A stretch of DNA of 5,367 nucleotides. Source: Gammaproteobacteria bacterium (GTDB taxonomy: Bacteria > Pseudomonadota > Gammaproteobacteria > Steroidobacterales > Woeseiaceae). Shown piece after piece: positions 1 through 5,367 of this stretch. The translations under genes and the position numbers were made by a program. The stretch is from positions 1 through 5,367 of the forward strand of contig QNFK01000168.1 in assembly GCA_003645495.1 (NCBI GenBank), read 5' to 3'. Within the stretch, counting starts at the first letter, position 1, and the number at the start of each line of letters is the position of its first letter. The notes under the pieces are model-generated. The model did no database searches. It had not been told where the DNA came from and worked only from the letters and a program-made list of their open reading frames with translations.

Positions 1-1028
1 CCTAAAGGTAGCGTGGTGATGCAGTAGTCTGCCTCCGCAACCCGTGCCTCCCCGGTGACGGTGTCACGATACGGGACGCTAACCCCATTATCGTCTTGCC
101 GCAGTTCCTGAACCTCGGCGTTGTAAGTGATCACGCCGCCCAAATTACGCTCGAACGCCTTAGCGATCTGATCCATGCCACCGACGGGCTGGTACATCGT
201 CGTAGGATGGTCAACTGTTGGGACACCTTGAAACGTATTGCCGAGCCCGGACTGCAGAATTTCCTTGAAAGCCAGGGCTTCACTGGCCGTGCTTGCACCC
301 ATGGGATCGAATTCCGCGTAACCCCGATGGACAGTGCCCTTGTATTTCAGATCCCGCGCATCCAGGAATCCTTCGCTAACGAGGTAGTCGATGAGTTGTT
401 CCCTGTCCTGGTTGTTGAGCTCCTTATCGAGCGCGCCCTGATCCGCGAGTTTTGCCAGCAGCTCCGAGGTGTAACCTCGCATGTCGGCTTTAATCTCCCG
501 CTTGCGGACCCTTCGACCGGCCAGCGGTCCCTCGGCATTGTCGAACTTCAGGTAACCAAGGTCATTCTCCTGAACCATGATCTCCATCGGGACGCCGAAC
601 TTGCGGATATAGTGGAATACCGCGTGGTGGAAACTCGGGAGACGCCACGCGCCGTGATTGAAGTACTGACCGTCATCGAAATCGCAGGTCCGGGTTTCGC
701 CGTCAACCGTTGTCGTCTTGAATCCCGCGCGTGAGGACTGGCAGCGACCCCCGGCAAAATCGCGGGCTTCCAAAATTTGGCAGTCGTAACCGCGCAGCCC
801 CAGCTCATGGGCAGCGGTCATACCCGCAAGGCCGGCGCCCAGAATGAGCACCCTGGTGCCCTCGGCCCTTCCTGAGAGATCGGGAGGAGCCTCCGCGGCA
901 GACGCAATGCCCATGCCCCAGCCATCGAGCGCCGACAATACCGTAGATAAGCCACCGACAGCGGCGAACGCCTCCAGGAATTCCCGTTTGCTGACGGACT
1001 GGGGTTGCTCAGGACTAGCTTTGGCCAT
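1..1028 (-). CDS. FAD-dependent amine oxidase-family flavoprotein (C-terminus cut by window start)
   Basis: About 342 codons are visible, open without a stop to the window edge. The start is ATG at 1028, preceded by AGGAG at 1036-1040 with 7-nt spacing. The N-terminus carries SKREFL (residues 13-18) followed by a mild Ala/Gly-rich stretch. This resembles a Tat signal with KR instead of RR, so export is possible but unproven. The Rossmann dinucleotide site VLILGAGLAGMTAAHEL (60-76) has GxGxxG, the ribose-binding acid E87 (ILEAR) and the GGR motif at 93-95, all typical of the flavin monoamine oxidase / L-amino-acid oxidase superfamily. YQPVGGMDQIAKAF (279-292), NAEVQEL (303-309) and YCITTLPL (335-342) match later conserved blocks of that family. 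Members run to roughly 450-550 residues, so I infer 100-200 residues are missing. Such enzymes oxidise amines or amino acids with O2 or another acceptor. The substrate is unknown. It lies 18 nt downstream of a YceI gene and is probably co-transcribed with it. Confidence 0.88.
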   Translation of the reverse strand, partial: MAKASPEQPQSVSKREFLEAFAAVGGLSTVLSALDGWGMGIASAAEAPPDLSGRAEGTRVLILGAGLAGMTAAHELGLRGYDCQILEARDFAGGRCQSSRAGFKTTTVDGETRTCDFDDGQYFNHGAWRLPSFHHAVFHYIRKFGVPMEIMVQENDLGYLKFDNAEGPLAGRRVRKREIKADMRGYTSELLAKLADQGALDKELNNQDREQLIDYLVSEGFLDARDLKYKGTVHRGYAEFDPMGASTASEALAFKEILQSGLGNTFQGVPTVDHPTTMYQPVGGMDQIAKAFERNLGGVITYNAEVQELRQDDNGVSVPYRDTVTGEARVAEADYCITTLPL

Positions 1029-1035
1029 TCGGTTT

Positions 1036-1040
1036 CTCCT
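1036..1040 (-). promoter_or_regulatory. Ribosome binding site for the flavoprotein gene
   Basis: AGGAG on the minus strand, 7 nt before the ATG at 1028. It sits in the 18-nt gap after the stop codon of the YceI gene and fixes the start of the flavoprotein, which has no other well-placed start nearby. Confidence 0.75.
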
Positions 1041-1046
1041 ACCAGA

Positions 1047-1601
1047 CTATTGTTGCAAATCGAGTTCTACTTGAACGGCGACCTCGTCGTCGATCCAGTT
1101 GGTCGCTTCCCAACCAACACCAAAATCCAGGCGTTTGATATCAAAGCTACCGGAAAAATGCGCAGTCGAACCCGTTACTTCGAATTCAAACGACATTGTG
1201 ACGGGTTGGCTGTTACCGATTATAGTTAGTTGCCCGTGGGCGGCAAATGTTCCGTCGTCCAGCTGCTCGATGCGCTCAGAATCGAACCGCGACTCCGGAT
1301 GGTTCTGCGGATCGAACCAATCTTCCTCCAGCAACGTCGCGTCCCTCTCAGCGTCACCGGTTTTGGCAGAGTCCATCTTCACCACGCCGATGATCTTGCC
1401 TGCGGTGGGGTTTGCCGGATCGAAGTCGATCATCGCAGAGAAATTCCTGAAGCGCGCCCGGAACGCAGATCCTTCCTGCACGCCGATAAATCGAACATTG
1501 CTCGAATCCTGCACAAGTTGCCATTCCGAAGCTTCAGCCGTGCTGAGCGCAGTGCCTGCGACCAGCGCCAGAAATATGATCCACCTTGCTTGTATTATCA
1601 T
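1047..1601 (-). CDS. YceI-family secreted protein (canonical type)
   Basis: 184 residues. The N-terminus, MIIQARWIIFLALVAGTALS, is a Sec signal peptide with likely cleavage after AEA (residue 24), giving a periplasmic protein. The mature part fits the YceI lipocalin-like beta-barrel family: GVQEGSAFRARFRNF (40-54), IDFDP (58-62), RDATLLEEDWFD (86-97), AHGQLTIIG (121-129) and KRLDFGVG (156-163), ending in alternating VAVQVELDL. YceI proteins of known structure bind isoprenoid or other long hydrophobic ligands; the ligand here is unknown. The frame stays open upstream to 1832, but I chose the ATG at 1601 because it has AGGACAAAGGA just before it (1604-1614), begins a proper signal peptide and gives the family length. 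The upstream extension would overlap the divergent gene. It is probably the first gene of an operon with the flavoprotein (18-nt gap). Confidence 0.9.
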   Translation of the reverse strand: MIIQARWIIFLALVAGTALSTAEASEWQLVQDSSNVRFIGVQEGSAFRARFRNFSAMIDFDPANPTAGKIIGVVKMDSAKTGDAERDATLLEEDWFDPQNHPESRFDSERIEQLDDGTFAAHGQLTIIGNSQPVTMSFEFEVTGSTAHFSGSFDIKRLDFGVGWEATNWIDDEVAVQVELDLQQ

Positions 1602-1795
1602 GGTCCTTTGTCCTCGATGCGTTTGCTCATTCGTCGTAGGGAACCGAGCTGATCTGCGCGTATCCTGACGGCTAGGGGCGGGATTTTCAATCGTGTTTGC
1701 GCTGTCAATATCGTTGTTCGTAACGGCCAGGTCGAATATGCAAATACCATAGTAATATAGGTATATCGGAAAGATTAAGTCACCGAGGAAAATGA
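1602..1795. promoter_or_regulatory. Divergent promoter region between two YceI-type genes
   Basis: This 194-nt AT-rich gap must hold the promoters of both divergent genes. Leftward, a perfect TTGACA reads at 1708-1703 with only a poor -10 (GAAAAT, 15-nt spacer), so it is a weak candidate. Rightward, TAATAT (1753-1758) could be a -10 but has no good -35; TTGTTC (1714-1719) with TATGCA (1737-1742) at 17 nt is another weak option. GAGG at 1785-1788 is a good ribosome binding site for the rightward gene. No exact transcription start can be assigned from sequence alone. Confidence 0.55.
1744..1764. repeat. Inverted repeat ATACC-N11-GGTAT, candidate operator
   Basis: A 21-nt dyad, 5-nt arms at 1744-1748 and 1760-1764, centred on 1754 in the divergent intergenic region. 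It overlaps the possible TAATAT -10 of the rightward gene. The spacing fits a dimeric transcription factor site. Arms this short in AT-rich DNA can occur by chance, and no adjacent regulator gene is visible. Confidence 0.3.
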
Positions 1796-2458
1796 ATGCG
1801 CATAATGTCCCTCTTGCTGGCTGTGCTCGCAATCATGGCGTCAATGCCAGGTCAGGCACAGGAACCGGCCACGAACAAGGAGTATCGCATCGACAGCGAC
1901 ACCAGCTGGCTGCGTGTTCTGGCCTATCCTGACGGCCCGTTAAAACGCTTCGGTCACCACCATGTGATTTCGCACCACGGTATCTCGGGTACCGTCGAAG
2001 TCGCGCCGGATCCGCTTGATTCAACCTTCATGCTTGAGATTATCGTTGCGGACCTTGGCGTGGACAACGCGGACACGCGAGCTCTTGAAGGAGAGGATTT
2101 CGAGGGTGAGGTCCCGCAAAAGGATATCGACGGCACCCGAGCCAACATGCTTGGAGAAAAGCTGCTGCACGGCGAACAATTTCCAGTGATTCAGATTCAA
2201 TCCAGGGCAATAGAGGGCAGCATGACCGATGCGAACATTGTGACGACGGTTATCGTCAAAGGGCTGGAACATACCGTAACATTTCCGGCCAGCATCGAGT
2301 TAACAGACGACTCGTTCGTTGCGAGCGGTCAACTCGAAATCATGCATGGTGAGCTTGGGCTGTCGCCATTCACAGCTATGGGAGGGGCGCTAAGCGTTCG
2401 CGATTTGCTGGTTCTCAAATATGAATTATCCGGAGCACGGGTAACGGAAAGCGAGTAG
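1796..2458 (+). CDS. YceI-like secreted protein, divergent subtype with His cluster
   Basis: 220 residues. The start ATG at 1796 follows GAGG (1785-1788) by 7 nt; an in-frame ATG at 1805 is a weaker alternative. Residues 1-21 form a Sec signal peptide ending GQA, so the protein is likely periplasmic. The fold signature is YceI-like: YRIDSDTSWLRVLAY (30-44), a central TRANMLGEKLLHGEQFPVIQ segment, then GLEHTVTFP, ASGQLEIMHGELGLSPF and a terminal strand LLVLKYEL. It differs strongly from the canonical YceI next door and belongs to a subgroup whose first loop reads GH(N/H)HV. Here that loop is FGHHHVISHHG, with His at 54, 55, 56, 60 and 61, which might bind metal or another cofactor (inference). 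It is transcribed away from the other YceI gene from a shared intergenic region and is apparently monocistronic, since the next gene is convergent. Confidence 0.85.
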   Translation: MRIMSLLLAVLAIMASMPGQAQEPATNKEYRIDSDTSWLRVLAYPDGPLKRFGHHHVISHHGISGTVEVAPDPLDSTFMLEIIVADLGVDNADTRALEGEDFEGEVPQKDIDGTRANMLGEKLLHGEQFPVIQIQSRAIEGSMTDANIVTTVIVKGLEHTVTFPASIELTDDSFVASGQLEIMHGELGLSPFTAMGGALSVRDLLVLKYELSGARVTESE

Positions 2459-2724
2459 TAATCGTCCTAACCAACCAGCGTGCATATCCCATTGTCGATA
2501 ACAAGGACTCAGACTTCGATGCTCTTGATCGACCAAGGAATTTGTTGCCGGGAATTTGCCTGATACCTTCGCTTGGCAGTCTTGTATGGATTCAAGCCCG
2601 CCAATACATGCTGTTCCATCTGCGGGAATCCTGCGGGGTGCTGCAGTTCGTTATTGTGTCCTAAGATACGGCATGACCGATAGTTTTGCTTGCTGGCACC
2701 AGGAGGGATTATGGCTGGTTCGAT
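2459..2724. other. Non-coding gap between convergent genes
   Basis: This 266-nt stretch separates the YceI-like gene from the end of the Bat operon. I see no credible gene: the only sizeable frame (plus strand from a TTG at 2556) has no family resemblance and runs into the BatD gene. There is no strong stem followed by a T-run on either strand. Small structures include a GGAATTTG direct repeat (2537-2544 and 2551-2558), a short dyad TTGT-CGATA-ACAA, and a GGCTG/CAGCC stem at 2713-2730 overlapping the BatD stop. Termination here may be Rho-dependent. Confidence 0.5.
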
Positions 2725-3981
2725 TCAGCCGTTCAGGTCAGGTAAAAAATAGCTAGCTCCCCCGCCGTGCTGCGCTTGCTGCCAGCGTTTCCTGGCCACC
2801 GCCAGGCTGCTGAAGTACGCCATCGTGCTGGATTCACTTTGGTCCAGAACAGCATCCGAGGCCCGGGATTCTCCATACTTTTGCATAAACAGATCGAGGC
2901 GTGCTGCCTGAGAATCATCGTTTATTCGGTCAAGCCAGCGCATGGTGTCGCGTAATACCGCATCCTTATCACCAGTTCGTGCCGAGCGCCGGATGCGCCG
3001 AAAAAAAGCAGCTTCCGTTTCATTCCTGGCCTGGTGCCAGGCTGTCCAGCCGGTTAGTAGGCGACCAGCAAATACCAGCAAGACAACAACCACGACGAGT
3101 AGCACAATTAATACCGACCACGAGCGGCGTTCATTCAGCTGCGATGCCACGGCCGGTCCACCAGTTACCTGCAGAGTGAATCCAGGCAGCACGATATGTT
3201 GCAACTCTTGTGTATCAATATTCCACCAGCTCAGTTCAATACTGGGAAGCTCGAAATCCCCGGCTCGCTCAACAACATAGGTAACGGTTTCAATCCGTGT
3301 ACCGGTAAGATCGCCACGAGCGAAATTATCCTCTACGGTCGGTTCGCCTGGATACATGCCGAGATTCTCCATCTCATTGTGTAGCGTGGGAGCGAATGCC
3401 ATTCCGGATACGTCTTCGGCGCGCAATGTAATCCTGCGTCTGATCGCATCACCAACCACAAGGCTTTCGGTCTCCGGCTCCCAATCCTGAGTCGCCGTCA
3501 GTTTGCTGGTACTGATTAAGCCCCGTATGCCTTCTGCACCCGGAGGCGTGCGCGCCACGAATTCGACCAGCGGTAACGACAGCCTCTGAATTCGGCTATC
3601 ACTTTCGGCTCCCCACGTCCTGATCTCAACATCGACCGGGATTGATGGCAGGGTGAGCGTCCCGCCACGTTGCGGGAACAACATGAATTCATATCGTTGT
3701 CCCGTATAACTATCGCCCTCGATCGTTTCACCAAGCCTTGTGCCCTGAGATTCCAGACGCAGCAGGTAAGCTCCGTCCACCTCAGCATCAGCGACTTTTC
3801 TGATCTGCGCCCAGCCATCTCTTGCCAGCACATCAACATGCAACACGACTTTCTGGCCTACCCATGCTTCCTCTGGTGTCACTGTGGCGCGAAGAATGAT
3901 GTCTTCTGCTGCTCGAGCGCATTCGCTGGTGATGAACCAGGGGACGATTAGCACAACGCAGGCGATCAATTTGTTTCTCAC
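2725..3981 (-). CDS. batD: BatD-like membrane protein (oxygen-tolerance family)
   Basis: 418 residues. The GTG start at 3981 overlaps the upstream TPR gene stop as GTGA and has GAGGTGG at 3986-3992. Residues 1-24 form a signal peptide (hydrophobic core IACVVLIVPWFI, probable cleavage after ARA). There follows a long beta-rich extracytoplasmic region beginning ILRATVTPEEAWVGQKVVLHVDV (28-50), the characteristic BatD opening, with the repeat-like elements RYEFMLFPQRGGTLTLPSI (96-114) and VTYVVERAGDFELPSIELSWWN (233-254). One transmembrane helix at about 288-309 is followed by a roughly 110-residue cytoplasmic tail. BatD proteins belong to the aerotolerance Bat system and work with BatA/BatB VWA proteins and a MoxR ATPase; the exact molecular role is unsettled. 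It is shorter than many BatD proteins but structurally complete. Last gene of the operon as seen here. Confidence 0.85.
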   Translation of the reverse strand: MRNKLIACVVLIVPWFITSECARAAEDIILRATVTPEEAWVGQKVVLHVDVLARDGWAQIRKVADAEVDGAYLLRLESQGTRLGETIEGDSYTGQRYEFMLFPQRGGTLTLPSIPVDVEIRTWGAESDSRIQRLSLPLVEFVARTPPGAEGIRGLISTSKLTATQDWEPETESLVVGDAIRRRITLRAEDVSGMAFAPTLHNEMENLGMYPGEPTVEDNFARGDLTGTRIETVTYVVERAGDFELPSIELSWWNIDTQELQHIVLPGFTLQVTGGPAVASQLNERRSWSVLIVLLVVVVVLLVFAGRLLTGWTAWHQARNETEAAFFRRIRRSARTGDKDAVLRDTMRWLDRINDDSQAARLDLFMQKYGESRASDAVLDQSESSTMAYFSSLAVARKRWQQAQHGGGASYFLPDLNG

Positions 3982-4634
3982 TGCGCCACCTCTTGCTCAT
4001 CGCCTGGCGCCGGGCGCATCGCTTGTTGGTACGCAAATTTCGCCGCCAGGAAGTCAGCCGGCTTTGTCTGCACCTGGCGCAACCAGACGGCACGCAGTTC
4101 CTCGTCGCTCATTGCCTCCCCGCCCTCTGTTTGCTCATCACCAGCGCCCGGCGGTGACTTGCCCTCGGTGAAGACAATGTCATCCGCGCCCAACATGCCG
4201 CCTGTCCCCTCGCCGCCTTCCTGTTTGAGCATTGCTGCTCTCGCCAACGCGATCTCACGGTTGTTGGTGGCATCTGCCCAATCGGGTCTGAGCTCGAGCG
4301 CGCGTGCATATCGTTCTGCCGCTGCATCGTACAGGCCCTGCATCACCAGCGCGTTGCCGTGATTGAAAGCAGCTTCTGCGGTATCCATGCCGGCAAAAAT
4401 GCCGGCAGACGTTTTGAACTCGCCTTGTCGAAAAAGTGCGACTCCCCGCCACATTGGATCAGTGAATCGATTTGATGCTTCCGCAAAATCTCCGCGTGCA
4501 AAAAAACGCTGGCCCTGCTGATCAGGCGTTAGCAGAGTGACTGCACCGGTTGCCAATGAGTAGCTGCCAAGAGCGAGCAATGCAATGAAAAGCCAGCTGA
4601 ACCAGGATTTGTTTTCGACTATCTGTTTGTTCAT
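3978..4634 (-). CDS. Membrane-anchored TPR protein of the Bat operon (BatB C-terminal / BatC-like part)
   Basis: 218 residues. I chose the ATG at 4634 because it overlaps the VWA gene stop as ATGA and has AAGAGG at 4647-4652; a GTG at 4661 would add nine residues and is less likely. A transmembrane helix at about 11-33 is followed by LLTPDQQGQRFFARGDF (34-50), DPMWRGVALFRQGEF (59-73) and a TPR with FNHGNALVMQGLYDAAAERYARALELRPDWADA (90-122). This is the standard TPR block of gammaproteobacterial BatB-type proteins. A Gly/Glu-rich, probably disordered linker (137-175) precedes the conserved tail DEELRAVWLRQVQTKPADFL (177-196). TPRs mediate protein contacts, so it probably scaffolds the VWA/BatD complex at the membrane. 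In many relatives this region is fused to the VWA domain; here it is a separate cistron. It overlaps the BatD start by 4 nt. Confidence 0.85.
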   Translation of the reverse strand: MNKQIVENKSWFSWLFIALLALGSYSLATGAVTLLTPDQQGQRFFARGDFAEASNRFTDPMWRGVALFRQGEFKTSAGIFAGMDTAEAAFNHGNALVMQGLYDAAAERYARALELRPDWADATNNREIALARAAMLKQEGGEGTGGMLGADDIVFTEGKSPPGAGDEQTEGGEAMSDEELRAVWLRQVQTKPADFLAAKFAYQQAMRPAPGDEQEVAQ

Positions 4635-5367
4635 GTCACCAGCCAACCTCTTCGCGACCACATCAGAATGAATAACGCGAGAAACGGCAGCATGGAATAT
4701 CCTGCGTCCTGCCAGCGGTTGCCTTCATTGGTTGCAGATACAGTCTTGAGTCTGGATTGCGCGCGTCGTGCGACCTCTTCGACATCCGCGGGGTCAAAGG
4801 TGAGTTCGACCACTTTGGCACCGAGGTTGGATGCAGCACTTTGCAACCCAACGTCAATGGGCGCGGATATTGACTGCAGCGACAGAAATTGTACCGGCAG
4901 TGTGACGTCAGCTGTGGACAGGGTCTGAGCCTGCGACGGGGAGACGCTATCGGCAATAACCAGTACCGATCCAGGTACGCCGCTCTTCTCCAGTACCTGT
5001 TCGGCGAGCTGCAGTGCCTGCGTAAGCGCATCACCATCCACAGGCATCAGGTCCGGTGTCAGGTCCTCCAGCATCGTGCTGATGATTCGGTCATCCCGGG
5101 TCAACGGCATCACCAGGTGCGCGCTACCGCTGTAAACGATGAGTCCGGTCGATGCTCCTTGCCGCTGCTCCAGCAAATCCCGAATCTTGTGTTTCGCACG
5201 CTCCAGTCGCGTTGGCTGAACATCGGTTGCCAACATTGTGCCACTGACTGTCAGCAGCACCACAAGTCCCGCTTCATCATCGGCAAATGGCGAGGGTTCC
5301 ATACGCCAGGATGGTCCTGCCAGGGCAACTGCACAGACCACCCATGTCACAAGCAACAATTGAATCG
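4631..5367 (-). CDS. batB: BatB-like von Willebrand factor A domain protein (N-terminus cut by window end)
   Basis: The frame is open to the window edge. A TTG at 5359 is only the first possible start inside the window, and the gene most likely begins upstream, with roughly 40-80 residues missing. Counting from 5359: a transmembrane segment ending AVALAGPSW (10-18), then a VWA domain. ATDVQPTRLERAKHKIRDLL (44-63), GLIVYSGSAHLVMPLTRDD (72-90), MPVDGDALTQAL (105-116) and VLVIADS (132-138) are strong BatB signatures. A C-terminal helix ends in SRRGWLVT just before the stop (about 220-242). The MIDAS metal motif, normally DxSxS, reads TVSGT (37-41), while the loop Thr (T87) and the D137 position are kept. 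By family, it acts as a membrane-anchored protein-interaction module with MoxR ATPase, BatA and BatD. Its TGA overlaps the ATG of the TPR gene. Confidence 0.87.
   Translation of the reverse strand, partial: IQLLLVTWVVCAVALAGPSWRMEPSPFADDEAGLVVLLTVSGTMLATDVQPTRLERAKHKIRDLLEQRQGASTGLIVYSGSAHLVMPLTRDDRIISTMLEDLTPDLMPVDGDALTQALQLAEQVLEKSGVPGSVLVIADSVSPSQAQTLSTADVTLPVQFLSLQSISAPIDVGLQSAASNLGAKVVELTFDPADVEEVARRAQSRLKTVSATNEGNRWQDAGYSMLPFLALFILMWSRRGWLVT

Noticed and set aside
96..734. A 212-codon open frame on the plus strand opposite the flavoprotein gene
   Set aside because: It is antisense to a continuous minus-strand frame with clear FAD-binding motifs. It has no recognisable family features, and long antisense frames are common opposite GC-rich coding sequence.
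1099..1668. A 189-codon plus-strand frame opposite the canonical YceI gene
   Set aside because: It is antisense to a well-supported YceI gene, Ser-rich with no domain pattern, and lacks a convincing ribosome binding site.
1602..1832. N-terminal extension of the canonical YceI gene up to an ATG at 1832
   Set aside because: It would place 77 extra residues before a perfect signal peptide and overlap the start of the divergent gene. The ATG at 1601 has a good ribosome binding site.
2713..2730. tRNA T-arm-like element GGCTG-GTTCGATT-CAGCC
   Set aside because: The loop is 8 nt rather than 7, there is no acceptor, D or anticodon arm in register, and the right stem is part of the BatD coding end. 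Without a T-run it is not a clear terminator either.
2556..2756. A 66-codon frame from a TTG in the convergent gap
   Set aside because: Non-ATG start, no good ribosome binding site, composition unlike the neighbours, and it overlaps the end of BatD.
2733..2918. Alternative minus-strand frame at the BatD C-terminus near a six-T run, suggesting a frameshift
   Set aside because: The main frame continues smoothly to a stop with no loss of family pattern. The alternative frame is just the shifted reading of the same codons.

Overview
The window looks like ordinary chromosomal DNA from a Gram-negative bacterium, most likely a gammaproteobacterium, possibly a marine or environmental lineage. This rests on moderately high GC, exported YceI-family proteins with Sec-type signal peptides, and a Bat (BatB/TPR/BatD) cluster of the proteobacterial type. 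The taxonomic call is an inference from protein style; no marker gene is present. I see no rRNA, tRNA, CRISPR array, insertion sequence or phage gene.

Left part (1-1601, minus strand): a two-gene operon. A secreted YceI-family protein (1047-1601) is followed after 18 nt by a FAD-dependent amine-oxidase-type flavoprotein (1-1028), whose C-terminus lies beyond the window start. Across an AT-rich 194-nt divergent promoter region (1602-1795), which contains an inverted repeat ATACC-N11-GGTAT, a second and very different YceI-like secreted protein runs rightward (1796-2458). Two divergent YceI-type proteins plus a flavoprotein suggest one locus for handling a hydrophobic or amine/quinone-like ligand in the envelope, but the substrate cannot be read from sequence.

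Middle (2459-2724): a 266-nt non-coding gap between convergent genes. I find no convincing terminator or gene in it.

Right part (2725-5367, minus strand): three tightly coupled genes of a Bat operon, transcribed right to left: a BatB-like von Willebrand A protein (its N-terminus is beyond the window end), a membrane-anchored TPR protein, and a BatD-like protein. Each junction is a 4-nt start/stop overlap (ATGA, then GTGA). By family knowledge these are membrane proteins with large extracytoplasmic domains, usually encoded downstream of a MoxR AAA+ ATPase, a DUF58 protein and BatA, which would be expected just beyond position 5367. Two points stand out. The VWA and TPR parts, often one BatB polypeptide in gammaproteobacteria, are separate genes here. 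The VWA metal-site motif (MIDAS, DxSxS) reads TVSGT, so the usual metal-ligating Asp is missing.

I found no clearly new biological system. The most useful leads are the altered MIDAS, the split BatB/TPR, and the divergent YceI pair with its dyad operator candidate.
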